A stretch of DNA of 64,000 nt from Aureitalea sp. L0-47 (lineage in GTDB: Bacteria > Bacteroidota > Bacteroidia > Flavobacteriales > Flavobacteriaceae). The notes under the pieces were generated by a model. That model was not told the DNA's origin. It did no database searches and was given only the letters and a program-made list of their open reading frames with translations. Each line of letters opens with the position of its first letter. Position 1 is the stretch's first letter. The position numbers were made by a program, and so were the translations under genes. The stretch lies in contig NZ_JAFMTQ010000001.1 in NCBI RefSeq assembly GCF_026126405.1, positions 1-64,000 on the forward strand. Reading direction: 5' to 3'. This document shows, piece after piece, positions 35,522 through 44,352 of the stretch.

Positions 35522-35932
35522 CTAGCAGTACTCGTTATAAGCACCTTTCAGGTTCTCGGCGATCAACTCGGCAGAACGACCTTCGATGTGGTGGCGCTCC
35601 AGCATGTGTACCAATTCCCCGTCTTTGAATAATGCCATGGAAGGAGAACTAGGCGGGAAAGGAACCATTTTGGCCCTTGCTGCGTCTACAGCATCCGTTT
35701 CCATACCTGCAAATACGGTAACGAGGTGATTCGGAGTTTTTGCATTTTGCAATGAAATTCGCGCTCCCGGACGTGCGTTGGCCGCAGCACAGCCACAAAC
35801 TGAATTTACAACCACCAGCGTAGTTCCTTCTTTTGCCAGGGCCGTTTCCACATCGGAGGCGGTCTTTAGTTCGGCAAAACCAATTTTGGTAAGATCTTCA
35901 CGCATGGGTTTTACAAGTTCTTCAGGATACAT
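35522..35932 (-). CDS. Bacilliredoxin (BrxA/BrxB, YphP/YqiW family)
   Basis: 136 residues, the usual family size. The thioredoxin-like fold carries the CGC active site C46-G-C48 in VVNSVCGCAAANARPG, diagnostic of the group. In Bacillus these enzymes remove bacillithiol from oxidised proteins; Bacteroidetes members are assumed to act similarly in thiol repair. It is monocistronic, with its own -7 box upstream and a terminator downstream. Confidence 0.94.
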   Translation of the reverse strand: MYPEELVKPMREDLTKIGFAELKTASDVETALAKEGTTLVVVNSVCGCAAANARPGARISLQNAKTPNHLVTVFAGMETDAVDAARAKMVPFPPSSPSMALFKDGELVHMLERHHIEGRSAELIAENLKGAYNEYC

Positions 35933-35965
35933 AATATCTATTTTTTAAGGTGTAACAATTTTTGG

Positions 35966-35973
35966 CAAAGATA
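35966..35973 (-). promoter_or_regulatory. -7 box (TATCTTTG) of the bacilliredoxin gene
   Basis: Minus-strand TATCTTTG matches TAnnTTTG and lies 33 bp upstream of the ATG. The expected upstream TTG at 18-bp spacing is not evident. Confidence 0.5.
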
Positions 35974-36053
35974 GGGAATAAAGTTGCTAAATAAATCACA
36001 AAACAAAAGCCGGACGCGGCGAAATATGTAACAACAAGGAGCTGAGGATTACT

Positions 36054-36061
36054 TATCTTTG
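36054..36061 (+). promoter_or_regulatory. -7 box (TATCTTTG) upstream of the DjlA-like gene
   Basis: TATCTTTG matches the Bacteroidota -7 consensus and overlaps the TTG that would otherwise serve as an upstream start codon, which favours the ATG at 36092 as the real start. Confidence 0.5.
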
Positions 36062-36091
36062 TCAGGTTTCACAAAACACCCCTTTTTATTC

Positions 36092-36835
36092 ATGATTCGA
36101 TGGTTAGCCGCAATTATTGGTTATATGTTCTACCGCTTCCCGGGAGCCATTATCGGCTTCATAATAGGCAGCCTCATCGATGCCACTATGGGCGGAGGAA
36201 AGAAAAAAGGCGGTTACAGGCAGGTTTTTCAACAACAACGTACGGATCGGGTTAGTCCGGCCGACTTCGAACTCAACCTCCTTTCCCTGGCATCCCTGGT
36301 TATCAAGGCAGATGGATCTGTTGGTCAGGCCGAACTGGATTATGTGAGGCGTTACTTCGTGCAGGCCTATGGAAAAGAAAGAGCGAATGCTACTTTCAAA
36401 GTGTTTAACGAAGTAATAAAGAAGCGAGAGATCTCGGCACAACGTATAGGTGGGCTGCTTCGACAGCGAATGCGTTATGAATCGCGATTACAGGTGATCC
36501 ACTTTTTATTTAGCATTGCACAGGCAGATGGTTATGTCACAGATGCGGAGCAAAATGTGATCAATCAGATTTCGGTAAACCTCGGAATTCAGAATGCGGA
36601 CTATCAGAGTATTAAGGCGATGTTCTTCAAAAGTGCCGACAGCGCCTATACCATTCTTGAGATAGAACGAACGGCAACTGATTCCGAAGTAAAATCTGCC
36701 TACCGCCGTATGGCGAAGAAGTACCATCCGGACAAGCTACAGCACATGGATGAGGCCTATCGCAAAGGTGCGGAAGAGAAATTCAGAAAAGTAAAAGAAG
36801 CTTACGAACAACTTCAGAAGGAGAGAGGATTCTAA
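36092..36835 (+). CDS. DjlA-like TerB/DnaJ-domain co-chaperone
   Basis: 247 residues from ATG 36092. An N-terminal glycine-zipper-like hydrophobic segment (IGYMFYRFPGAIIGFIIGSLI) should anchor it in the membrane. A TerB-like helical domain follows (LASLVIKADGSVGQAEL ... AQADGYVTDAEQNVI), then a C-terminal J-domain (from about residue 183) with the HPD tripeptide (KKYHPDKL). The layout equals DjlA, a membrane-bound co-chaperone of DnaK. The longer TTG start at 36059 is rejected because that TTG belongs to a promoter box. Confidence 0.9.
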   Translation: MIRWLAAIIGYMFYRFPGAIIGFIIGSLIDATMGGGKKKGGYRQVFQQQRTDRVSPADFELNLLSLASLVIKADGSVGQAELDYVRRYFVQAYGKERANATFKVFNEVIKKREISAQRIGGLLRQRMRYESRLQVIHFLFSIAQADGYVTDAEQNVINQISVNLGIQNADYQSIKAMFFKSADSAYTILEIERTATDSEVKSAYRRMAKKYHPDKLQHMDEAYRKGAEEKFRKVKEAYEQLQKERGF

Positions 36836-36894
36836 CAGAAACCTGTTATTGTAACCTATGTTACCATGTATTCTCAGGAATTCACTAATTTTAT

Positions 36895-37299
36895 ATGGTA
36901 ATGGTGAAGTTAATTTCTTCTTTATTCACAATATTGATTCTCTCCCAGAGTATTGGAACTTACTTTGGAACGGTGGAGGAATTCAAGGTATTGCTCGAAC
37001 ATGCCAATGTACATTCCGAAGAATACGGTGACAACTTCATCGTTTTTCTTTCGAAACACTACGGAGACATGAAGGAACATCATTCGCACGATGATCAGGA
37101 CAAGGAGAATCAACATGAGGATCTGCCTTTCACACATAACGAATGTTCACATTCTCCTGTTACATTAACTGAAACATTTATAGCATTTTCCCTTCTGAAA
37201 GTCGAATCCATAAGTGATCGTGTATCCATGTTCGGCTATGAGGATCTATACACCTCCCTTTATACCTCAGGCATTTTCCAACCGCCAAAAAGCGCATAA
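36895..37299 (+). CDS. Small His/Asp-rich exported protein upstream of cusA
   Basis: 134 residues. An N-terminal hydrophobic signal (LISSLFTILILSQSIGTYFG) indicates export. The central part is rich in His, Asp and Glu (HHSHDDQDKENQHEDLPF, then HNECSHS) and likely binds divalent metal. It lies 63 bp upstream of the cusA-like fusion gene and is probably the first gene of that efflux operon, in the manner of other small metal-binding proteins that accompany flavobacterial Cus systems. GTAAC-CTAT-GTTAC (36851-36864) just upstream is a small inverted repeat that might be an operator. Confidence 0.75.
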   Translation: MVMVKLISSLFTILILSQSIGTYFGTVEEFKVLLEHANVHSEEYGDNFIVFLSKHYGDMKEHHSHDDQDKENQHEDLPFTHNECSHSPVTLTETFIAFSLLKVESISDRVSMFGYEDLYTSLYTSGIFQPPKSA

Positions 37300-37362
37300 T
37301 TCATCTTTCAAAGATCGAATTGTTTAACAACGCCGAATTTTCGGTTCGTTTACTCATGAATT

Positions 37363-40300
37363 ATGCTTTCAAAAATCATAGATTTCAGTATTAGGAACAA
37401 GTTCTTAATTCTCCTGTTTACTCTTCTTATTGTAGGCTTTGGCCTGTATTCTTTACTCCGAATTCCCATTGGAGCAGTTCCTGACGTTACCAACAACCAG
37501 GTTCAGGTTATTACAACCTCCGAGAATCTGGGTACCCGGGATATGGAGCAATTCATTACCTATCCTGTCGAGCTGGAAATGGCGAACCTACCCGGTGTGG
37601 TTGAAATTCGTTCGATCTCAAAATTCGGATTGTCAGTGGTAACAATAGTCTTTGAGGAAAACATGGGGACCTATCTGCCGCGTCAGCTCATTGCGGAGAA
37701 GATTAAATCGGCTTCAGAAAAAATCCCTGAAGGTTTCGGCACCCCTGAAATGGGGCCTATTTCTACCGGCCTGGGGGAAATCTATCAGTACATACTCGAC
37801 GTGGAACCCGGTTATGAAGAGCGCTATTCAGCTATGGACCTGAGGACAATTCAGGACTGGATCGTTAAACGGCAGCTGTCTGGGATTCCCGGGGTTGTTG
37901 AGGTTAACAGCTGGGGAGGATACTTAAAACAATACGAGGTAGCCATATACACTGAGAAACTCAACGCCATGAATATTTCCGTGAAGGAGATCATGGTGGC
38001 ACTAGAGAATAACAACAATGTTGGAGGTGGTGGATATATAGAGAAAGTGAACCAGGCGTACTTCATTCGCGGTGAGGGGCTGGTTTCGTCTCTTGAGGAT
38101 ATCGAAAACATTGTTGTGAAAAATATCGATGGGTTCCCAATTTACATCCGGGATGTCGCCGATGTGGGTTATGGTAGTGCCACACGTTACGGAGCCATTA
38201 CCGGTAATGGAGAAGGCGAGAAAGTACTGGGCCAGGTAATGATGCTAAAAGGAGGTAATCCAAACGAAGTTATTAATGCGGTACACGAAAGGGTGGCTTC
38301 GATATCAAAAACATTACCTGAAGGAGTCTACATCAATGGTTTCCTTGAACGGAGTGAACTTATTGGCAAGACCACCTATACAGTAGCCGAAAACTTAATT
38401 CTGGGATCCCTGATCGTAATTTTCGTTGTGGTGCTTCTACTTGGTAATCTGCGCTCAGGGCTGGTTGTAGCTTCAATAATTCCTTTAAGTTTATTATTCG
38501 CTTTATCCTTGATGTACCTTTTTGGTGTAGATGCGAATTTAATGAGCCTGGGAGCCATTGATTTTGGGATCATTATCGACGGGGCTGTCATTATCATTGA
38601 GTTTACGGCTTTTCAAATCTCCAAAAAGTTTATTGATAAAGAATCATTGGATTCACAGTCCAGGCAGGAGTTGATTGATGAGGCAACCAAATCCAGTGCG
38701 TCGAAAATGATGAATTCGGCCATTTTCGGGCAACTTATTATACTGATAGTTTTTATACCGATACTTTCACTCAGCGGTGTTGAAGGCAAGATGTTCGGCC
38801 CTATGGCACTTACCTTCAGTTTTGCGTTGATTGGAGCAATGTTGCTTTGTTTGACCTATGTTCCTGTTGCCGCTTCGTTGTTTTTAAAACCTACGATCAG
38901 GGGCAAAAGAAATATTTCGGTGAGGATCATGAGTTTTTTAAACCGGTTGTATGATCCAACAATACGATGGGCATTGCGAAGTAAGAAGCTGGTATTGGTG
39001 TCGGCAGTATTACTACTCGGCGGTTCGGTGTATCTATTTACTACAATGGGAGGTGAATTCGTCCCTACCCTGGATGAAGGAGACTTTGTTATTCAACCTG
39101 TCTTGAAAACCGGAACCTCATTGAGCAAAACAATAGAGATCACCACTAAAATTGAGCAGATCCTATTGGATGAATTCCCCGAGGTTGACCAAGTAGTAAG
39201 CAGGATCGGGGCCGCCGAAGTCCCAACGGATCCGATGTCGATGGAGGAAAGTGATGTTATTATTCGACTAAAACCCAAGAGCGAATGGGTTTCGGCAGCC
39301 ACCAAGGACGAACTAGCCGATAAATTCAAAGAAGCACTGAGCGTACTTCCCGATATAGAGGTTGAATTCACTCAGCCTATTGAAATGAGATTTAACGAAT
39401 TGATCACCGGGGTTAGAGCAGACATTGCTATTAAAATATTCGGGGAGGATCTCGATGTGTTAAACAAAAAAGGAAATGAGATCAAGGCGGCAATCCGCGA
39501 AGTAGAGGGTGCTGCCGATATTACGGTGGAAAAGGTTGACGGGTTGCCGCAGATGAATGTGAAGTATGATCGCTCAAAAATAGCCCGTTACGGATTGAAT
39601 GTTTCAGATCTAAATGAAATGATCTCCATGGGATTCTCAGGAAAGTCCCTGGGAAGTGTTTTTGACGGTGAAAAGAGATTCGACCTGGTTCTCCGGTTGA
39701 AAGAGGACAAAAGACGTGATATCGAAAACATCGAGAATTTATACGTGGATGTACCAAGTGGTGGAAAGGTCCCGATGAGAGAGCTGGCCGAGATCAAGTA
39801 TACAAAGGATGCAGCGAAGATATCTCGTGATGATACCAGGCGAAGGATCGTAGTTGGGATCAATGTTCGGAATAGGGATCTTCAGTCTGTTGTTGATGAT
39901 GTACAGGAAATCATTGAGAGTGAAGTAACTCTACCCGTTGGCTATTCGATCTCCTATGGAGGACAGTTTGAGAACCTGCAAACCGCGAAAAGCCGACTCA
40001 AAGTAGCTGTGCCAATTTCCTTGCTGCTTATTTTCCTACTACTCTATTTCGCCTTTGGATCCATTAAAGATGCGCTGATGATCTTCACCGCGATCCCATT
40101 ATCGGCGGTTGGTGGAGTATTGTTGTTATGGCTACGCGATATGCCTTTTAGTATATCCGCCGGTGTGGGCTTCATCGCATTATTTGGAATAGCCGTACTG
40201 AATGGTATAGTATTAATTGAGCAATTCAAACACCTAAAAGACAGTGAGATGAAAGAAAATGATGAGTATATAGTCTACGGAGCCAAAAGCAGGCTCAGGG

Positions 40301-41682
40301 CGGTATTATTGACCGCAAGTGCGGCCGCACTTGGATTCTTACCCATGGCTGTATCTACCAGTGCAGGTGCCGAAGTTCAGCGCCCGCTGGCTACTGTTGT
40401 TATTGGAGGATTGGTTACTTCAACCTTACTGACCTTAGTTGTGCTACCGGTGTTGTATTCTATCTTCCGGAAAGAACGGAAATTAAAGATAAACCGAAAC
40501 CTGGTTGTTTTATGTTTGCTGCTATTTGGATCATCATTCACTTTCGCTCAGGAAAAAGAGTACAGTATTAGCGAATTGAAGCAGCTTGCATTTGAGAACA
40601 ATCAGGGTTTGAAATCAGCAGATCATGCTGTAAATGAAGCGAAAGCCATGATTGGTACGGCATTCGATTTTGACAAGACCAATCTTTACTTTAGCTATGA
40701 TGAAAACAATCTGGCGTTCAACAATGAAGTGCTGGAGGTTGTTGGTATTCAGCAGGACTTTCTCTTTCCAACGGTTTATTACGCCAGGAAGCGATTAGGC
40801 AAGACCAGGGCGGCTATGGTAGAAAGCACCTATGACATTCGAAAGTGGCAGGTTGAGAAAGAGCTGATGTCGGCCTACAATGATCTGCTGTTTCATAAAG
40901 AGCGAGAAGATATTTACACTTCTCTCGACAGTCTGTATGAGAGGTTTGCCTATGCGGCTAAACGGAAATTTGAGTTGGGAGAATCCAACTACCTCGAAAA
41001 TGTCACTGCAAAAGCCAAGCATAGAGAAATAGCCGCAGAGCTGCTTCAGGTTAAAGAAGATATTGAGAAGGACCTGATCGTACTCCAGGCTATAGTTCAA
41101 TCGGAAGAAAGTTTTAAAGTGAAGACTGAACCTTTATCTGAATTGGATGTTTCACAAATGGACCTAGAGAATAATCCGTTCCTGTTGTATTCACAAAATC
41201 GTGAATTGAACGAACAGGCGGAATTTAAGCTGGAAAAACAGCAGTTATTGCCCGATATTTCCCTTGAATATTTTACAAGTGTCAACCCTTCATTCGACCA
41301 ACCATTTCGGGGTTTCCAGGCAGGATTGAAAATACCGATCCTTTTCAATGGCAAGAACGCTCGCATTAAAGCCTCCAGGATTTCGAAAGATCGAAGCGCC
41401 GTAGATCGAATTCAGGATAAAATTGAATTGGAAGCCAGGTACAATGTGCTTGTTACTGAACTTCAGAAGCAGGCCGGGCTCTTACAATACTATAAGAATG
41501 AAGGTGTATCCCTTTCCGAAGAGATACTGAGAGCGGCAAACTTGGGCTATAAAAATGGGGAGTTGGACTTTTTCCAGTATATACAAAGTGTAGAAAACGC
41601 GAAGGACATCTCACTTTCCTATCTGAAAAGCTTGTATAACTATAATCAAACGGTCTTGAAAATTAACTATTTAACATTGTAA
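37363..41682 (+). CDS. cusA: CusA/CzcA-type RND metal efflux pump fused to a TolC-like outer-membrane channel
   Basis: 1439 residues. Residues 1 to ~1040 are a complete heavy-metal RND pump (start MLSKIIDFSIRNKFLILLFTLLIVGFGLYSLLRIPIGAVPDVTNNQVQV is diagnostic in style; LGAIDFGIIIDGAVIIIE is the proton-relay helix). After the last RND helix a second signal-like hydrophobic segment (LVVLCLLLFGSSFTFAQ, ~1047-1063) leads into an outer-membrane efflux protein (OEP/TolC-like) domain to residue 1439. No in-frame Met separates the parts, so this is a real fusion. With CusB 10 bp downstream it makes a full tripartite Cu+/Ag+ or Zn2+/Co2+ exporter. Confidence 0.92.
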   Translation: MLSKIIDFSIRNKFLILLFTLLIVGFGLYSLLRIPIGAVPDVTNNQVQVITTSENLGTRDMEQFITYPVELEMANLPGVVEIRSISKFGLSVVTIVFEENMGTYLPRQLIAEKIKSASEKIPEGFGTPEMGPISTGLGEIYQYILDVEPGYEERYSAMDLRTIQDWIVKRQLSGIPGVVEVNSWGGYLKQYEVAIYTEKLNAMNISVKEIMVALENNNNVGGGGYIEKVNQAYFIRGEGLVSSLEDIENIVVKNIDGFPIYIRDVADVGYGSATRYGAITGNGEGEKVLGQVMMLKGGNPNEVINAVHERVASISKTLPEGVYINGFLERSELIGKTTYTVAENLILGSLIVIFVVVLLLGNLRSGLVVASIIPLSLLFALSLMYLFGVDANLMSLGAIDFGIIIDGAVIIIEFTAFQISKKFIDKESLDSQSRQELIDEATKSSASKMMNSAIFGQLIILIVFIPILSLSGVEGKMFGPMALTFSFALIGAMLLCLTYVPVAASLFLKPTIRGKRNISVRIMSFLNRLYDPTIRWALRSKKLVLVSAVLLLGGSVYLFTTMGGEFVPTLDEGDFVIQPVLKTGTSLSKTIEITTKIEQILLDEFPEVDQVVSRIGAAEVPTDPMSMEESDVIIRLKPKSEWVSAATKDELADKFKEALSVLPDIEVEFTQPIEMRFNELITGVRADIAIKIFGEDLDVLNKKGNEIKAAIREVEGAADITVEKVDGLPQMNVKYDRSKIARYGLNVSDLNEMISMGFSGKSLGSVFDGEKRFDLVLRLKEDKRRDIENIENLYVDVPSGGKVPMRELAEIKYTKDAAKISRDDTRRRIVVGINVRNRDLQSVVDDVQEIIESEVTLPVGYSISYGGQFENLQTAKSRLKVAVPISLLLIFLLLYFAFGSIKDALMIFTAIPLSAVGGVLLLWLRDMPFSISAGVGFIALFGIAVLNGIVLIEQFKHLKDSEMKENDEYIVYGAKSRLRAVLLTASAAALGFLPMAVSTSAGAEVQRPLATVVIGGLVTSTLLTLVVLPVLYSIFRKERKLKINRNLVVLCLLLFGSSFTFAQEKEYSISELKQLAFENNQGLKSADHAVNEAKAMIGTAFDFDKTNLYFSYDENNLAFNNEVLEVVGIQQDFLFPTVYYARKRLGKTRAAMVESTYDIRKWQVEKELMSAYNDLLFHKEREDIYTSLDSLYERFAYAAKRKFELGESNYLENVTAKAKHREIAAELLQVKEDIEKDLIVLQAIVQSEESFKVKTEPLSELDVSQMDLENNPFLLYSQNRELNEQAEFKLEKQQLLPDISLEYFTSVNPSFDQPFRGFQAGLKIPILFNGKNARIKASRISKDRSAVDRIQDKIELEARYNVLVTELQKQAGLLQYYKNEGVSLSEEILRAANLGYKNGELDFFQYIQSVENAKDISLSYLKSLYNYNQTVLKINYLTL

Positions 41683-41692
41683 TCTATTAGCT

Positions 41693-42838
41693 ATGCTACC
41701 AAGAATAATAATATCTATCCTGGTTTTATCACTATTTGTTGCTTGCGGAAAGAACAAGGAACAGCAATCCCCGGATGAAACGAATTCAAATGAAGGAGAC
41801 GCTTTTTCAGAAATCCGGGTAACATCCACTCAATTCCAAACAGGACAGATGGAACTTGGAAGTCCGAAAGAAATGGATTTCCCTAGATATATTCGCACCT
41901 CGGGAATTATCGATGCCCCTCCCGCCAATAAGGCCGTTATTAGCGCTCTGGGTGGGGGTCATATCAAAGAGATCCTATTGCTCGTTGGAGATAAGGTAAA
42001 GAAAGGCCAGAGACTTCTAACCATTGAGAATCCGGAGTATATCCGATTGCAGCAGGAATTTCTGGATGCGTCGGAACAACTGTCATTCCTTGAAAATGAG
42101 TATGAGCGACAGAAGACCCTGTACGATGAAAGAATCACTTCCCAGAAGAACTATCTGAAAGCGGAAGCCGATTACAAAAGAAACCTGGCAGTATACAATA
42201 CCCTTGATAAGCAGCTGAGAATGCTAAACATTGATCCTGTTGGGGTAATGAATGGCCGCATCGTGTCCAGTGTGGGCATATACGCACCAATATCCGGCAC
42301 TGTTACTAAAATTTCAGCAAACAAAGGTTCCTATGTTACTCCTACCGATGAGATCATGAGGTTGGTGAATAGTGATCATGTGCATTTGGAGCTGGAGGTG
42401 TTTGAAAGAGATGCCATGGATGTAAAGGAAGGGCAGCACATAGAATTCTACTTTCCGGAACGTTCCACAGAAAGCTATTCAGGAGAAGTACATTTAGTAG
42501 GGGCACAAATAGATGAAGTTAAAAGGACGACCAAGGTTCATGGGCATTTTGAAAAATCGGATAGTTTGAATTTCTCTGTTGGGATGTTCATTGAAGCTGC
42601 AATTAAAACGGGTGAGATCAAAAGACTGAGCCTTCCTGAAACCGCTATAATCACAAAGGAGGACAACACCTACGTACTGAAAGTAATTGAGCAAAACAGT
42701 CAAGAATACAGTTTTGAGTTGGTAGCTGTTGTGGTGATTGAAACCTCTAACGGTCACTCGGCCATTCAGCCTACGGACCGCCTGAAACCTACAGATAAGT
42801 GCCTCGTTAAAGGCGGATATGGCCTGACAGTCGATTAG
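41693..42838 (+). CDS. cusB: RND efflux periplasmic adaptor (CusB-like) lipoprotein
   Basis: 381 residues. Lipoprotein signal with lipobox LFVAC (Cys ~18). Membrane-fusion-protein domains in order: barrel-sandwich (~75-105), alpha-hairpin with coiled coil (~108-165), second lipoyl half (GIYAPISGTVTKISANKGSYV), beta-barrel (~225-300) and membrane-proximal part. The adaptor bridges the CusA pump and the outer-membrane channel, here part of the same polypeptide as CusA. It starts 10 bp after that gene. Confidence 0.92.
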   Translation: MLPRIIISILVLSLFVACGKNKEQQSPDETNSNEGDAFSEIRVTSTQFQTGQMELGSPKEMDFPRYIRTSGIIDAPPANKAVISALGGGHIKEILLLVGDKVKKGQRLLTIENPEYIRLQQEFLDASEQLSFLENEYERQKTLYDERITSQKNYLKAEADYKRNLAVYNTLDKQLRMLNIDPVGVMNGRIVSSVGIYAPISGTVTKISANKGSYVTPTDEIMRLVNSDHVHLELEVFERDAMDVKEGQHIEFYFPERSTESYSGEVHLVGAQIDEVKRTTKVHGHFEKSDSLNFSVGMFIEAAIKTGEIKRLSLPETAIITKEDNTYVLKVIEQNSQEYSFELVAVVVIETSNGHSAIQPTDRLKPTDKCLVKGGYGLTVD

Positions 42839-42850
42839 TTGAACACAATA

Positions 42851-42866
42851 TTTAGGGTTGTCTAAA
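42851..42866. promoter_or_regulatory. Inverted repeat TTTAG-N6-CTAAA, candidate DtxR/MntR-family operator
   Basis: TTTAGGGTTGTCTAAA has exact 5-bp inverted arms and resembles the TTAGG/CCTAA half-sites bound by DtxR-family repressors. It sits between the cusB stop and the DtxR-family gene, 32 bp upstream of the -7 box, so it may mediate autoregulation. Binding is inference. Confidence 0.45.
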
Positions 42867-42897
42867 AAAACATAATAGATAAATCCAAAAATATATT

Positions 42898-42905
42898 TAC
42901 TTTTG
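42898..42905 (+). promoter_or_regulatory. -7 box (TACTTTTG) of the DtxR-family gene
   Basis: TACTTTTG matches TAnnTTTG but ends only 4 bp before the ATG, so transcription would begin at or within the start codon, giving a leaderless mRNA. Confidence 0.55.
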
Positions 42906-42909
42906 CCCC

Positions 42910-43566
42910 ATGTATTCGTTGGCAGAAGAAAATTATTTGAAGGCTATCTACCACCTTGAACAGCAAACCAAGGGGGAGGTAAGCACCAACGCTATCGCAG
43001 AGCGTATGAGCACTAAACCGTCTTCGGTGACGGATATGATTCGCAAATTGGCGGATAAAAAACTACTTTCCTATAAACGGTATAAAGGAGCATTACTTAC
43101 TTCGGATGGGCGTAAGACCGCAGCCAATGTGATTAGAAAACACAGGTTGTGGGAAGTGTTTCTAGTGGAAAAACTGAATTTTCATTGGGATGAGGTGCAT
43201 GAGATCGCAGAGCAATTGGAGCATATCAAGTCTGAAGAACTCATCTCCAGGCTGGACAAGTTTCTTGGTAGTCCTGATTTCGATCCGCACGGCGATCCAA
43301 TTCCTGACAAGCATGGAAATGTAAAGCGTACCGAGAAGAAACTACTTTCAGAACTCAATAAAAAACAACGCGGCGTGTGTGTGGGGGTTAAGGAGTCCAG
43401 TAGCGATTTCCTACAATACCTGGATAAGAAGAAGATCACGATCGGGACCAAGGTCACGGTTCTGGGTAAGGAATTCTTCGACGGATCCATGGTGATACAG
43501 GTAGGACGCGACCAATTCTTTATTTCAAAAAAAATTGCAGAGAATCTATATGTACAAACAAATTAA
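42910..43566 (+). CDS. DtxR/MntR-family metal-dependent repressor
   Basis: 218 residues. The N-terminal MYSLAEENYLKAIYHLEQ and winged helix (STNAIAERMSTKPSSVTDMIRKLADKKLL) match DtxR/MntR regulators. Metal-binding residues follow in the dimerisation domain: HRLWEVFL, EVHEIAEQLEHI, then DPHGDPIP; the C-terminal ~70 residues form an SH3-like FeoA-type domain. It senses Fe2+ or Mn2+. It lies between a Cus efflux operon and a ZIP transporter, with feoAB close by, so these are the likely targets. It overlaps the next gene by 17 bp. Confidence 0.93.
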   Translation: MYSLAEENYLKAIYHLEQQTKGEVSTNAIAERMSTKPSSVTDMIRKLADKKLLSYKRYKGALLTSDGRKTAANVIRKHRLWEVFLVEKLNFHWDEVHEIAEQLEHIKSEELISRLDKFLGSPDFDPHGDPIPDKHGNVKRTEKKLLSELNKKQRGVCVGVKESSSDFLQYLDKKKITIGTKVTVLGKEFFDGSMVIQVGRDQFFISKKIAENLYVQTN

Positions 43567-44341
43567 ATCAGTATCAGTTGCTCTGTTGATTTCAGCCGTG
43601 GCGATTGCCCAGGAAAATAGTGATGTGAAAGAGCCTATGGTTACCGATCGACCGGATGTTACTGAGGCGTCCAGCACGGTTCTTAAGGGGGCGCTTCAAA
43701 TAGAAACAGGAGCGTTTTACACCTCTTCGGAAGAGAATGGGGTAAAGCAGGAAGTTCTTGGTTATAATACCACTTTGTTGCGGTACGGGATCCTGAAGAA
43801 TTTTGAGCTGCGGTTAGGTTGGAATTTCGAAGAAGGGCGCACTACGGTAAATGGAATGGAGCTGATGGATATTAGCAGTGGCTTTTCACCGCTACTGGCG
43901 GGAATGAAAGTTCAAGTGACCGAGGAAAAAGGACTCATGCCGGAAGTGGCCTTAGTTGGACATATTTATTTGCCATTTACAGCAGGTTCGGACTACCGTC
44001 CTGAAACTACGGGTGCAGATTTCAGGATCGCAGCTTCTCATACAATTAGTGAAAAATCCGGAATTGGGTACAACCTGGGAGCGGCCTGGCGAAATGATTC
44101 TCCTGAAGCTAACTTCCTTTATTCTGTATCGTACGGTTACAGCGTTTCCGAAAAGATTGGTCTCTACGCCGAAGTATATGGTGATTTCCCGGAAAACAGC
44201 AGGGCGAATCATTTTTGGGATGCGGGTATAACCTACCGGCTTTCCAACGACCTGCAACTGGACGCTACGGTTGGCACAGGGATCAATGAAGGACAGGATA
44301 TACTCATTAGCGGGGGTGTTAGTTACAGAATATTAAATTAA
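43550..44341 (+). CDS. Outer-membrane beta-barrel protein (phenol MetA-pathway transporter-like)
   Basis: 263 residues from ATG 43550; the longer TTG start at 43535 is less likely. Signal peptide with cleavage after AIAQ (~residue 21). The mature protein has alternating beta-strands and the start MVTDRPDVTEASSTVLKGALQIETGAFY, typical of the family annotated as putative MetA-pathway transporter, an outer-membrane channel of uncertain substrate. It overlaps the repressor gene by 17 bp and is followed by a ZIP transporter after 11 bp, so the three form an operon. An outer-membrane metal channel feeding the ZIP permease is a reasonable inference. Confidence 0.82.
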   Translation: MYKQIKSVSVALLISAVAIAQENSDVKEPMVTDRPDVTEASSTVLKGALQIETGAFYTSSEENGVKQEVLGYNTTLLRYGILKNFELRLGWNFEEGRTTVNGMELMDISSGFSPLLAGMKVQVTEEKGLMPEVALVGHIYLPFTAGSDYRPETTGADFRIAASHTISEKSGIGYNLGAAWRNDSPEANFLYSVSYGYSVSEKIGLYAEVYGDFPENSRANHFWDAGITYRLSNDLQLDATVGTGINEGQDILISGGVSYRILN

Positions 44342-44352
44342 ACTAAAGAATT

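Noticed and set aside
36059-36091. Upstream TTG start of the DjlA-like gene
   Set aside because: The TTG is part of a TATCTTTG promoter box, and the ATG at 36092 directly precedes the membrane segment.
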